From assembly GCA_963662355.1 (NCBI GenBank), contig OY759361.1, forward strand, positions 1,612,001 through 1,676,000: a stretch of 64,000 bases of DNA. Reading direction: 5' to 3'. Under the pieces are notes generated by a model. It worked only from the letters and a program-made list of their open reading frames with translations. It searched no databases and was not told where the DNA came from. This document shows positions 17,940-27,437 of the stretch, one piece after another (the first letter of the stretch is position 1; the number at the start of each line of letters is the position of its first letter). The DNA is from WTFY01 sp026713925 (GTDB taxonomy: Bacteria > Pseudomonadota > Gammaproteobacteria > UBA4575). The translations under genes and the position numbers were made by a program.

Positions 17940-18034
17940 GTCCAGGCCCGACAGCCGATTCACCGTGACCGTCCAATCTGTACATTAAGCTGTGCTTGTT
18001 GCATACTGATATTCAGAGGATATTTGAGTATCAG

Positions 18035-18508
18035 ATGAAGCCAGAGAACGCAGAAATTGTTTCGTACCTGAACCGTGTGCTGAAAAACGAGCTGACGGCG
18101 ATCAACCAGTATTTCCTGCATGCAAAGGTGTTCAGGGACTGGGGGTTGCACCGAATCGCCGAGCATGAGCGCGCGGAATCCATTGACGAGATGAAACACG
18201 CGGACCAGCTTATCGAGCGGATTCTGTTTCTTGAGGGGCTGCCCAACATGCAGGACATTGGAAAGCTTTATGTGGGCGAGAACCCGAAGGAAATCCTGGA
18301 ATGTGACTTGAGGCTGGAAATGGAAGCGATTCCGGTGCTTCGCGAGTCGATCTCGTATTCGGAATCCATCAGCGACTTTGTCAGCCGCGAGCTTTTCGAA
18401 GAAATTCTTGAGTCTGAGGAAGGGCATGTGGACTGGCTGGAAACCCAGCTCGATCTCATCGGCAAGGTTGGAATCGAGAACTACCTCCAGGAACAAATGC
18501 ACGAATAA
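18035..18508 (+). CDS. bfr: Bacterioferritin
   Basis: Haem-containing 24-mer iron storage protein of 157 residues. The start MKPENAEIVSYLNRVLKNEL is chosen because it aligns with other Bfr N-termini; an upstream in-frame TTG would add 13 residues without support. Ferroxidase ligands are visible as E19 (KNELTAINQYF), E52 and H55 in IDEMKHADQL, and the EExH of SEEGHVDWLET near residues 127-131. The haem ligand Met is M53 in DEMKHAD. Having both haem Met and full ferroxidase centre, it is a functional-type Bfr rather than a BfrA/B partner lacking one. It is divergent from bfd, its redox partner. Confidence 0.95.
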   Translation: MKPENAEIVSYLNRVLKNELTAINQYFLHAKVFRDWGLHRIAEHERAESIDEMKHADQLIERILFLEGLPNMQDIGKLYVGENPKEILECDLRLEMEAIPVLRESISYSESISDFVSRELFEEILESEEGHVDWLETQLDLIGKVGIENYLQEQMHE

Positions 18509-18736
18509 GTGCCGGGTGCAAATCGAGAACATTCAGCTTGCATCGGGTTGTTGAGTCCTGGACATTTTCCAGTACCGGGTTCTCCAGGAAGCCGGGACAT
18601 GTCAACAGCTTCATAACTTCGACTGTGCACGATTACAGGCACAGTATCCGTATCGCCCCCTGGTGGTGTTTCCTGTTTTACCCCAAGGGACTGGCTTGCC
18701 AGTGAAAGCGGGAGTGTCATTCCCCCTCGGGCAGCC

Positions 18737-21490
18737 ATGACGAAAAAAGAAAGCGCTGAGGAGACCGGGGTGGTTGAGCAGCAGACTGCTTCCCGGTCGG
18801 ATATCTTTGATGTTCTGAAACGCGGGGCCACCGTCGTTACCGGAAACAAGAGGCTGGCAGCCGACGTGCGCGAGACATTCGAGCACGCCATGGCCGCTGC
18901 AGGGCTTGAAGCTTGGCCAACCCCGCATGTGCTTCCGTGGCCTGCCTGGCTGCAAAGCGTCTGGGAAGAGGTCATGGTTTCGGGAGTCCTGCCGGATTCC
19001 GGGGTCCTGCTCACCCCGCACCAGGAACAGCGCGTATGGGAAGACATCATCACTGACAGCATGTCACGGGAGCCATTGCAGCAGGTTTCCGGAACCGTGC
19101 GGCTGGTGCAGGAGGCATGGAGGCTAGTTCATTCATGGCAGTTGCCGCTGACAAGGGATGAATTCCTTTACAACCGTGACAGCACCGCATTTTCGGGATG
19201 GGCGGCAGCCTTTGAATCCCGGTGCCGGGATGAGGGCTGGATACCGGCCGATCACCTTGCTGACAGGATCAGGGACTGCGTGGAGGCCAGGGCACCGGCC
19301 GTGCCGGAAGAACTGGTGCTGATCGGTTTCGATGTCCTGACTCCCCAGCAGCAGTCCCTGTTACAGGCAATGCTTGCATCGGGCTGCACGGTACGCTGGC
19401 TCAGGCCTGCGAACAGGGGAAGCCGCGCAGCACGGGTCGCCTGCGCCGATGTTCGCCACGAGGCAGCCAGCATGGCCCGATGGGTGCGTACGCGGCTCGA
19501 AGAGGATCCTGCGGTACGGATTGGCGTGGTGGTCCCGGAGTTCACTGCGAAACGGGACCTTGTCATCCATGCCTTGGATGAGGTCCTGGTGCCCCAGGTG
19601 GTACGGCCAGGGTCTTATTCCACTGCCAGGCCCTACAATCTTTCACTTGGAATTCCATTGAGCAGATACCCTGCCATAAGCACGGCTTTGAGGCTGCTCG
19701 GTCTGCTGGAACCGGTGATTCCCCTGGAAGAGACATGCAGGCTGCTGCGTTCACCGTTTATCGCCGGGTGGGAGCAGGAAGCGAGTGCCAGAGCGATGCT
19801 GGACGGCCGGTTGCGGGAAGCATGCGAGCCTGATGTGGAATTCAAGACATTGCGCTACCACGCATCGCAAACAGGAAAACCCCATGCATGTCCGGTGCTT
19901 GTGGAACGTCTCGATGTCTGGACCCGGGCTGCCTGGGATTGCCCGCGCACGGACCACCCGGGGCAGTGGTCCAGACGGTTTACGGGACTACTGGATGCGA
20001 TCGGGTGGCCGCAGGGACGTTCCCTGTCAAGCGAGGAGTACCAGAGCATCGAGGCATGGCGGGAACTCCTGAGTGCTTTTGCGGCACTGGACCCGGTAAC
20101 AGGCCCAATGAGCGCGGCAGCGGCACTCGCCTGCCTGAGGCGCATATCCGGGGAACGGACCTTCCAGCCCCGGACCGGTATCGTGCCGGTGCAGGTGCTG
20201 GGTGTGGTCCAGTCCAGCTGGCTCCAGTTTGACTGCCTGTGGGTGATGGGCCTGCATGATGGCATCTGGCCTGCATCGCCCCGACCCAACCCGTTTGTCC
20301 CGCTGCCCCTGCAGCGAAAATCCGGGTTGCCGCACTCCAGTGAAGCCCTCGAACTGCAGGCGGCACAGGCAGTCACCGGCAGGATGCTGGCGGGTGCGCC
20401 CGAGGTGGTGGTGAGTCACCCGCAGCGAAACGCAGACGAGACACTGAGACCGAGTCCCCTGATTGCCCATCTTCCGGTTGCAGATCCAGAATTTCTGCAG
20501 CTGTGGCCGGCTCCGGCATGGAGGGATGCGGTGCACGCGAGCGCAAGGCTGACCGGGCTGGAAGAGGTGCCCGTGCCCCTTCAGGATTGCGCGCGGGCGA
20601 GAGGTGGAAGCGCTGTTTTCAAGCTCCAGGCGGCATGCCCCTTTCGTGCCTTTGCGGAACTTCGCCTTGGCGCACGCGCATTGCGCCAGGCGGCTCTCGG
20701 GCTGAATGCCATGACACGCGGCTTGCTGGTGCACCGCATCCTTGAAAAGGTATGGGGCGAACTGGACTCCAGCGGGCAGCTCGCTGCCATGGATGCCGGG
20801 CGGCTCGGGGACCTGGTCCACAGGATGGTGGACGAGGCCATCACCGAGATTGCCAGGCGGCATCCCCGGAGCTTTCACGGGTCTTTCCGGGAAATCGAAT
20901 CTGAGCGGTTGTGCGGGCAGGTGCTCGAATGGCTGGAGCAGGAGAAGAAACGTGCGCCGTTTCGGGTCGTTGAGAGGGAAGGGGAGCACGAGGCGACCGT
21001 TGGAGGCATCCGGGTTCGGCTGAAGATTGACCGCATGGACGAGCTGGAGGACGGCCGCAGGGTCGTCATTGATTACAAGACCGGGGCGGTCAGTGCCAGC
21101 CAGTGGTTTGGCGAGAGGCCTGATGAGCCGCAACTGCCGCTCTACAGCATTGCGGTCGAAGGGGATCTTGCAGGTCTGCTGTTCGCCCAGGTGAAGGCAG
21201 GCATCATGGCATTCAGGGGGGTCGTTGAGGGCAAGGGGCTCATTGCCGGGGTGAAGTCCTGGGAACAGCTGGCCGGGACACGGGATGCAGGCTCCTGGCA
21301 GGAGGTGCTGCAGAGGTGGCGCGCAACGATGGACCGGCTGGGCGAGGCCTACCATGCAGGGGATGCGCAGGTGGACCCGAAGCATCATCCGGCCACGTGC
21401 ACGCACTGTACGCTCGGGCCCCTGTGCCGCATTCATGAACTGAATTCACCCGGCAGCGAGGCTCATGGTCCGGAGGCTCCCCATGAATAG
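18737..21490 (+). CDS. AddB-like PD-(D/E)XK nuclease protein ('probable DNA repair protein' family)
   Basis: 917 residues with a degenerate helicase-like N-terminal two-thirds and a C-terminal nuclease. The nuclease motif is RLKIDRMDELEDGRRVVIDYKTG (residues ~760-782, Asp and Asp-Tyr-Lys) followed by PQLPLYSIA. Cysteines bracket it as AACPFRAFAEL (near residue 635) and TCTHCTLGPLCRIH (near 895), the arrangement of the AddB-type iron-sulfur staple. The downstream gene, a UvrD/AddA-like helicase-nuclease, overlaps its stop by eight bases, so the two are translationally coupled and probably form a heterodimer. Together they resemble AddAB/RecBCD end-processing complexes; the exact recombination role is inferred. 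Confidence 0.85.
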   Translation: MTKKESAEETGVVEQQTASRSDIFDVLKRGATVVTGNKRLAADVRETFEHAMAAAGLEAWPTPHVLPWPAWLQSVWEEVMVSGVLPDSGVLLTPHQEQRVWEDIITDSMSREPLQQVSGTVRLVQEAWRLVHSWQLPLTRDEFLYNRDSTAFSGWAAAFESRCRDEGWIPADHLADRIRDCVEARAPAVPEELVLIGFDVLTPQQQSLLQAMLASGCTVRWLRPANRGSRAARVACADVRHEAASMARWVRTRLEEDPAVRIGVVVPEFTAKRDLVIHALDEVLVPQVVRPGSYSTARPYNLSLGIPLSRYPAISTALRLLGLLEPVIPLEETCRLLRSPFIAGWEQEASARAMLDGRLREACEPDVEFKTLRYHASQTGKPHACPVLVERLDVWTRAAWDCPRTDHPGQWSRRFTGLLDAIGWPQGRSLSSEEYQSIEAWRELLSAFAALDPVTGPMSAAAALACLRRISGERTFQPRTGIVPVQVLGVVQSSWLQFDCLWVMGLHDGIWPASPRPNPFVPLPLQRKSGLPHSSEALELQAAQAVTGRMLAGAPEVVVSHPQRNADETLRPSPLIAHLPVADPEFLQLWPAPAWRDAVHASARLTGLEEVPVPLQDCARARGGSAVFKLQAACPFRAFAELRLGARALRQAALGLNAMTRGLLVHRILEKVWGELDSSGQLAAMDAGRLGDLVHRMVDEAITEIARRHPRSFHGSFREIESERLCGQVLEWLEQEKKRAPFRVVEREGEHEATVGGIRVRLKIDRMDELEDGRRVVIDYKTGAVSASQWFGERPDEPQLPLYSIAVEGDLAGLLFAQVKAGIMAFRGVVEGKGLIAGVKSWEQLAGTRDAGSWQEVLQRWRATMDRLGEAYHAGDAQVDPKHHPATCTHCTLGPLCRIHELNSPGSEAHGPEAPHE

Positions 21491-24400
21491 GTGGCAGGGA
21501 ATGAAGGACCGCAGGGCGCGCCTTCGCGCACTCGACCCGTCCGCATCGTTCATTGTGCAGGCGCCTGCCGGCTCGGGGAAAACCGAGTTGCTGATGCAGC
21601 GCTTTCTCATGCTTCTCGCACGCGTTGAGGCCCCGGAGGAGATCATCGCGATTACCTTCACCCGCAAGGCTGCCGGTGAAATGCGCCAGCGGATTATACA
21701 GGCCCTTGAGTCCGCCAGACGCCGGGCAGATCCCGAGAAAGAGCATGAGCGGCGCACCCGGGAACTCGCTGGCAAGGCCCTGGCCCGGGATGCGGAGAAA
21801 GGCTGGCAGCTGCTGGACAATCCTGCGCGCCTGCGTATCCAGACGATTGATTCCCTCTGCATGGCGCTGGCACGCCAGATGCCCGTGCTTTCCGGGTTTG
21901 GATCGGTGCCTGCGATCACTGAAAATGCGCAGTCCCTGTATCGTGAGGCAGCAAGAAACACTGTCCTGGAGCTGGAATCGGGGGGCAGCTGGTCAGATGC
22001 TGTCGTGCATCTGGTGCGATGCCTGGACAACCGGCTGGACAGGCTGGAGGAACTGATTGCGACCATGCTTGGGCACCGGGACCAGTGGCTGCGCCATATT
22101 GCCAGTCCGGATGAACCCAGGCTGGAACGGGGGAAGCTCGAGGCGGCGATCGCCCGGGTGGTCACCGGTGCCTTGCGTGGACTGAAAAAGCGGTTCCCCC
22201 GCAGCCAGGTCCCGGAACTGGTCAGCGTGGCCCGCTTTGCCGCCGGGCACCTGCCGCATGAAAGCGGCTCTTCCATTGCCCGCTGCCTTGATCTTGCCGG
22301 GTTGCCCGGTTCGGGGCTGAAGCATCGCGGACAGTGGGAAGGGATTGCCGAGCTGCTGCTGACGCAGGGTGGCGCCTGGCGCGCACGGGTCACCCGGGAC
22401 CAGGGCTTTCCTCCCCAGGGCGATGCCGCAAGCCAGGGCGAGAAGGAACGGTTTCGCGAAATGAAGCAGCGCATGGAGGCGCTGCTGCAGTCGCTGGAAA
22501 GCGAGGATACATTCCGTCAGCAACTGGCCCTGTTGTCGCAATTGCCGCCCTGCACCTATGCCGATGAGGACTGGGCAACTTTGCAGGCATTGGTGCAGCT
22601 GTTGCGCATCGCCTCGGCGCACCTGGAGCTGGTGTTCACCGAGCGGGGACAGATCGACTTCACTGCGCTCGCACAGGCTGCCATCATGGCTTTGGGCGGG
22701 ACCGATGCGCCGACGGACCTCGCACTGGCCCTGGACTACCGCATACAGCACCTGCTGGTGGACGAATTCCAAGACACATCGTTCAGCCACTACCGTTTGC
22801 TTGGACACCTGACGGCCGGCTGGCAGCGCGGGGATGGGCGCACCCTGTTTGTCGTCGGTGACCCCATGCAATCCATCTACCGTTTCCGCGAAGCGGAAGT
22901 GGGACTGTTTTTTGTCGCCAGGGACAGGGGGATTGGGCCGGTGCCGCTTGAATTCCTGAACCTTGGCGTCAATTTCCGGTCACAGCAGGGAATCGTTGAC
23001 TGGATCAATGAGCATTTCGAGAAGGTGCTACCGGAGCATGACAGTTTCAATGAAGGTGCCGTGTCTTTTTCGAACTCGGTATCCTTTCACCCGAAACTGG
23101 AGGCACAGGCCGTGACCGTCTGCCCGTCGCATGAGTGGGACGACACCTCGGAGGCGCGCAAGGTGGTGTCGATCGTGGAACAGGCCAGGGCAGAGTCTCC
23201 GCACGGCACGATTGCAATTCTTGTACGGGCCCGTACCCACCTGGGGGAAATCACGCAGCAGTTGCGCAAGGAAGGGCACCGGTTTCAGGCCGTGGAGATC
23301 GACAGGCTGACCAATCGCCCGGTCATCCAGGACCTGCTGGCATTGACCCGGGCGCTGAACCATCTGCACGACCGGATTGCCTGGCTTGCGGTGCTTCGTG
23401 CCCCGTATTGCGGGCTGACACTTGCCGACCTTCATGCCCTGGCGGGAGATCGCCCGGACAGCACGGTGATTGATCTGCTCCACGATGAACAGCTTGTCGA
23501 ACAACTGAGCCGAGACGGCCAGAGCCGCATAGCCCGGGTATTGCCGGTGCTGGATACGGCATTGCAGGAGCAGGCCCGCTGCTCCATCAGGAATACGGTG
23601 GAGGGAACATGGACCGCCCTTGGCGGCCCGGCCTGCCTGCCTGACCGGTCAGTACTTGAGAACGCGGAGGTTTTTTTCCGGCTGCTCGAGGAAATCGGCG
23701 GGGAACGGGAGGTGCCGGATACTGCTGAGTTCTGTGAGCAAGTTGAACGACTGTTTGCCCTGCCAGATGCGCAAGCAGACGGTACGCTACAGCTGATGAC
23801 GATCCACAAGGCGAAAGGGCTGGAATTCGACACCGTGATCCTGCCCGGACTGGGGCGCATACCGAAGCACGATGAAGAGAAACTGCTGCACTGGCTGGAA
23901 TATGGCCGGGAATCAGGGGGCAGCGAGCTTCTCCTTGCTCCGATCAGCCCGTACGGCCAGGAAAAAGGCCAGCTCGCCTCCTATCTGAAACGCCTGGACG
24001 GTATCAAGGGAAATTTTGAAGACGGGCGGCTGCTTTATGTCGCGGCTACCCGGGCCAGGCGCCGCCTGTACCTTCTGGGACATGCCAGGCTCCAGGAGCA
24101 AGGCGGTATGCAAACAGGCCCCAGGCCGCTGAAAAACTCCCTGCTGGCATGCCTGTGGCCAGCAGTGGAAGATAGCTTTCAGTCAGATCTTGCCGGACAG
24201 CACAATTCTGCAGCGCGAATGCCGGAGACGGCAGTCCAGCCGGAAATCCGGACTGTTCCGCGAGCCCGGCTGGCCCTGGACTGGGCATTGCCGCCCCCTG
24301 TGCAGCCGGCTCTGGCGGCAGATTCAGCCGCAGGATCATCCGATGATGAACGAAAGGCGATCAAGTTTGACTGGGCAGGCGAGACCGCGATGCATATCGG

Positions 24401-24929
24401 TACGGTCGTGCACCGCCTGTTTCAGCATATTGGATCAAAGGGCATTGAACAGGTCCACCCGGGCGAACTGCATCGCCTTGAGCAGGCTGGCTACAGGATG
24501 CTGAAGCGTCTGGCCGTGCAGAAGGACCAGCTTGGTGGTGCATTTGAGGTGGTTTGCTCAGCCCTGAGGGCAGTGTTGGACGATGATCGAGGGCGATGGA
24601 TCTTGAGTGGTACGCACCGCAAAGCAGGCACCGAGCTTGCGTTGAGTTGTGCGGAAGATGGCAAGATCGAACATATTATTATCGACCGCACTTTCGTGGA
24701 CCAGCAGGGGGTACGCTGGATCATCGATTACAAGGCAAGCTCACATGGAGGCAAGATTGACGAGTTCCTGGACCAGGAGCAGAAGCGCTACCGGGAGCAA
24801 CTGGAACGTTACGCACATGTCATGAGGAAAATGGAAGGAAACCCGATCAGGCTGGGCCTTTACTTTCCGCTTTTGAATGGATGGCGGGAGTGGGAATTTT
24901 CTGCAGGGTCAGCCGGACATTCTGAATAG
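21483..24929 (+). CDS. UvrD/AddA-like ATP-dependent helicase-nuclease
   Basis: SF1A helicase fused to a RecB-family nuclease, about 1148 residues. The start at 21483 is chosen because GGAGG at 21472-21476 lies six bases upstream, inside the end of the preceding gene. Helicase motifs are FIVQAPAGSGKTELLMQRF (Walker A), ITFTRKAAGEMRQRI, IQTIDSLCMALARQ, LLVDEFQDTSFSHYRLL (Walker B), LFVVGDPMQSIYRFREAEV, LMTIHKAKGLEFDTVILPGL and LLYVAATRARRRLYLLG. The C-terminal nuclease shows IIDRTFVDQQGVRWIIDYKAS and the QLERYAHVM helix of the RecB family. With the AddB-like partner it is predicted to unwind and degrade double-strand ends. Whether it recognises a Chi-like sequence is unknown. Confidence 0.9.
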   Translation: MNRWQGMKDRRARLRALDPSASFIVQAPAGSGKTELLMQRFLMLLARVEAPEEIIAITFTRKAAGEMRQRIIQALESARRRADPEKEHERRTRELAGKALARDAEKGWQLLDNPARLRIQTIDSLCMALARQMPVLSGFGSVPAITENAQSLYREAARNTVLELESGGSWSDAVVHLVRCLDNRLDRLEELIATMLGHRDQWLRHIASPDEPRLERGKLEAAIARVVTGALRGLKKRFPRSQVPELVSVARFAAGHLPHESGSSIARCLDLAGLPGSGLKHRGQWEGIAELLLTQGGAWRARVTRDQGFPPQGDAASQGEKERFREMKQRMEALLQSLESEDTFRQQLALLSQLPPCTYADEDWATLQALVQLLRIASAHLELVFTERGQIDFTALAQAAIMALGGTDAPTDLALALDYRIQHLLVDEFQDTSFSHYRLLGHLTAGWQRGDGRTLFVVGDPMQSIYRFREAEVGLFFVARDRGIGPVPLEFLNLGVNFRSQQGIVDWINEHFEKVLPEHDSFNEGAVSFSNSVSFHPKLEAQAVTVCPSHEWDDTSEARKVVSIVEQARAESPHGTIAILVRARTHLGEITQQLRKEGHRFQAVEIDRLTNRPVIQDLLALTRALNHLHDRIAWLAVLRAPYCGLTLADLHALAGDRPDSTVIDLLHDEQLVEQLSRDGQSRIARVLPVLDTALQEQARCSIRNTVEGTWTALGGPACLPDRSVLENAEVFFRLLEEIGGEREVPDTAEFCEQVERLFALPDAQADGTLQLMTIHKAKGLEFDTVILPGLGRIPKHDEEKLLHWLEYGRESGGSELLLAPISPYGQEKGQLASYLKRLDGIKGNFEDGRLLYVAATRARRRLYLLGHARLQEQGGMQTGPRPLKNSLLACLWPAVEDSFQSDLAGQHNSAARMPETAVQPEIRTVPRARLALDWALPPPVQPALAADSAAGSSDDERKAIKFDWAGETAMHIGTVVHRLFQHIGSKGIEQVHPGELHRLEQAGYRMLKRLAVQKDQLGGAFEVVCSALRAVLDDDRGRWILSGTHRKAGTELALSCAEDGKIEHIIIDRTFVDQQGVRWIIDYKASSHGGKIDEFLDQEQKRYREQLERYAHVMRKMEGNPIRLGLYFPLLNGWREWEFSAGSAGHSE

Positions 24930-25279
24930 ATGGAAGCGCGGGACAAGCGATCCCCGGTATCTGTAAATTTGGGCACACCGGATCAGAAGTCTGTTTGGAA
25001 GTCAATGATATAAGTGTTTATATTCAATATATTACTGACCATATTTAATTTTATATATCAGTATATAATGAAGAATTATCCTACCAGGATGAGTCGCCTC
25101 GTATTCTGGACAGGTTTGACTCGGAAACGGGGAATACAGTATTGCTGCCCCGATAGTATTCCAGGCCATTGGCCTGGGCATGAACCCCCCGAAAGCGAAG
25201 CATGATGCCGGCACATTTTCCGTAAACGCCGTGGCTGTGCAATAATCATCAGCAGGTGTGATGCTACGCGCTGTGTAGC
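24930..25279. other. AT-rich intergenic region
   Basis: 350 bases with a markedly AT-rich core at about 25010-25075, in contrast to the GC-rich helicase gene before it. It has no convincing ORF, RNA gene or repeat. It may hold the promoter for the phosphoribosyltransferase gene. Confidence 0.4.
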
Positions 25280-26110
25280 TTGCCGTATGACATGAACCGC
25301 AATTTGACAGTCGCATGCAAATCCAGCCCAACTGCAGCTTTCCTGCACAAAAGTGCAGAAATACCGTCCCTTGCGTGTCAGCCACCTCCAATGAAGCCAC
25401 CTAGCGACCCTGTAAATCTTGATGCTTGGCGAAACCCCGTAGGGGTAACGGTTCCCGATGACGAACTGGATTTCCTGCTGGTACCGGACCGGGTTGAGGC
25501 AGCAGTATGCCTCGAGCTTGCCCGGCAGGTACATGGGTACCAGTGCAGAATGCAAGGGAAACAGGGTGAAATCAATTCGGCGCTCATGGTTGCCATGGGC
25601 GGGCTGCTGCCCGGGATATTGCTTTACGACCACTTGGTCGGAGGGCGCCACGAGCGCACTTCGAAAATTCGGTTCGGTACTGTCAGGGTAGCAAATTACA
25701 CAGGACCTGGTGAGCGCCATGGTCAGCCCCAGGTGCTGGATGAGGTTTCCATGCCGGTCCAGGGTCAGACTGTACTGATCATCGATGACCTGGGAGACAG
25801 TGGCGATACCCTGCGGTTTCTTTCAGAGCATGTCCTGGACAAGGGAGCCGAAAAAACCCTGATTCTCACGCTGTACATGAAACCGGATGCCATGCAGGCC
25901 TGGGCTGTGGATTTCTTCTTCGGGGAGATCTCACAGAATACCTGGATCATTACTCCCAGGGAACGGGTCGAGACCCTGATGAAACGTGTACCTGTATGGA
26001 AGCAGCGGGGTGCGAGCGAGCAGGAGTGCCGGCGCAGGCTGTGCGACCTGATCGGGTACAGCGCCCAGGAAGTTGACTACTACCTCCCGATTGCCTATGC
26101 AAAAGGCTGA
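25280..26110 (+). CDS. Phosphoribosyltransferase-like protein
   Basis: 276 residues from the first ATG, or about 239 from an ATG at 25391 that sits just before the conserved part. Neither start has a clear ribosome binding site. The PRPP-binding loop QTVLIIDDLGDSGDTLRFL (two acidic residues then DxGDT) is typical of type I phosphoribosyltransferases such as xanthine-guanine PRTases. GGLLPGILLYDHLVGGR resembles the upstream PPi-loop region. The C-terminal ~60 residues (ASEQECRRRLCDLIGYSAQEVDYYLPIAY) are unlike standard hypoxanthine PRTases. The substrate is unknown. It stands alone between the AddA-like gene and a DUF1295 gene. Confidence 0.75.
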   Translation: MPYDMNRNLTVACKSSPTAAFLHKSAEIPSLACQPPPMKPPSDPVNLDAWRNPVGVTVPDDELDFLLVPDRVEAAVCLELARQVHGYQCRMQGKQGEINSALMVAMGGLLPGILLYDHLVGGRHERTSKIRFGTVRVANYTGPGERHGQPQVLDEVSMPVQGQTVLIIDDLGDSGDTLRFLSEHVLDKGAEKTLILTLYMKPDAMQAWAVDFFFGEISQNTWIITPRERVETLMKRVPVWKQRGASEQECRRRLCDLIGYSAQEVDYYLPIAYAKG

Positions 26111-26356
26111 TTCAAGATTTCTGCTCCAGGACTGGCCGGGACGCGGTGCATGGCAGACTCCATGGCACCTGATCCCTGGACCGGGCAGGCAAGACCTTGT
26201 ATTTTGTCAAGAACCTGCTTTAACCCATTATTTAATAAAATGATAAACTGGTGAATCGTAAACGTGGCTGTTGATCCAGGTGTTGTGTCTGCACAGGGTA
26301 TAGGTGCAGTACACAGTGTCACACCCACCCCGTCTTTGCTGGAGGTAACCTGAAAA

Positions 26357-27214
26357 ATGGAGGCGCTCAATCTCTTCGACCACCCGTTACGTGGCACCCC
26401 TTTCGGTTTGGCCCTGGACCTGTGCGTACTGCTCGCAGCTGCTGCATGGCTGCTTTCAGTCATTACTCGTGAATATTCCTGGGTAGACCGGATTTGGCCG
26501 ATTTGCCCGGCGGTGTACTGCATCCTGGTTGCAAGTGCAAGCGATTTTGATTCAGGGCGGATCAATCTCATGACGGCGCTTGTCTTCCTTTGGGGCGCTC
26601 GATTGACATTCAACTATGCCCGCAAGGGCGGATTCAAGAAGGGCGGCGAGGATTACCGCTGGGTTGTCATTCGTGAGCGAACCAGTCCGGTCGGGTTTCA
26701 GGTGCTGAACATCGCTTTTATCGCGCCGGGGCAAATGCTGCTGGTCTGGCTGTTCACCTCGCCAATTCACCAGGCCTGGCTGTGGAGCGCCACGCCGCTG
26801 AACTGGCTTGATGCAATTGCGGCTGCCGTGTTCCTGGTGCTGTTTATCGTCGAGGCCATCGCCGACGAACAGATGTGGAGGTTTCAGCAGGACAAGAAAC
26901 GGCGTATTGCTGCAGGAGAAGATGCAGTCCAGCCATTCATCACAACCGGCCTTTTCAGCTATTGCCGGCACCCCAATTACTTTTGTGAAATCGCCATGTG
27001 GTGGGTTATTTACCTGTTTGCTGTCACGGCTTCCGGCATGTGGCTGCACTGGACGGGTCTTGGATGTATCTTGCTAACACTGTTGTTCATCATGTCAGTA
27101 CGGCTCACTGAGTCCATTTCGGTATCAAAGTACCCCGGATACCGCGAGTATCAGGACTCTACACCTGCACTGATTCCAGTGCCGAAAATCGGCCGCACAA
27201 AGTTGTTGAGTTAA
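26357..27214 (+). CDS. DUF1295 family membrane protein (steroid 5-alpha-reductase-like fold)
   Basis: 285-residue integral membrane protein with about seven hydrophobic segments. It has GGAGG nine bases before the ATG. The N-terminal REYSWVDRIWPICPAVY and the middle GARLTFNYARKGGFKKGGEDYRW are DUF1295 hallmarks. The C-terminal LFSYCRHPNYFCEIAMWWVIYLF matches the NADPH-binding HPNY/F-E motif of the isoprenylcysteine methyltransferase/5-alpha-reductase superfamily, followed by KYPGYREYQ. Physiological substrate is unknown. It ends four bases inside the antisense end of a truncated antitoxin gene. Confidence 0.87.
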   Translation: MEALNLFDHPLRGTPFGLALDLCVLLAAAAWLLSVITREYSWVDRIWPICPAVYCILVASASDFDSGRINLMTALVFLWGARLTFNYARKGGFKKGGEDYRWVVIRERTSPVGFQVLNIAFIAPGQMLLVWLFTSPIHQAWLWSATPLNWLDAIAAAVFLVLFIVEAIADEQMWRFQQDKKRRIAAGEDAVQPFITTGLFSYCRHPNYFCEIAMWWVIYLFAVTASGMWLHWTGLGCILLTLLFIMSVRLTESISVSKYPGYREYQDSTPALIPVPKIGRTKLLS

Positions 27215-27390
27215 GCCTTGGGGTCTGTCAAGTCCAGCGGATAGAGTTTGGTTTCATAGGCCTCGACAAGTGTAACCAGCACATCCAGTCTTTCCCCGTC
27301 CGGCGAATCAGGAGCAGCCGTCATCAGCCTTTTAATCTCTTCAAGTGCCGTGTGGTAATCGGTGTCTGTTTCAACAGACCTGATGTCCAT
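27211..27390 (-). pseudogene. HigA-type antitoxin, truncated after N-terminal domain
   Basis: The 59 residues from the ATG at 27390 (GGAGG eight bases upstream) begin MDIRSVETDTDYHTALEEI and continue through GERLDVLVTLVEAYETKLYPLD. That matches the conserved N-terminus of HigA-like antitoxins. Family members go on for another ~50-70 residues with a helix-turn-helix; here the frame stops after LTDPKA exactly where the convergent DUF1295 gene begins. No RelE/HigB-type toxin is found on either side. It could be a decayed toxin-antitoxin locus, or a small protein retaining only the toxin-binding or dimerising part. Confidence 0.65.
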
Positions 27391-27437
27391 GGTTTTTGCC
27401 TCCTTTATCAAATAGGTTAAGCATCAATTTTGCCGGA

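Noticed and set aside
20027..21436. Long minus-strand open frame antisense to the AddB-like gene
   Set aside because: It overlaps a gene with clear nuclease and Cys motifs; its composition (His/Pro/Arg/Gln rich) is that of an antisense frame in GC-rich DNA.
25014..25205. 63-codon frame in the AT-rich gap before the phosphoribosyltransferase gene
   Set aside because: Low-complexity hydrophobic start followed by unrelated residues; no sign of conservation.
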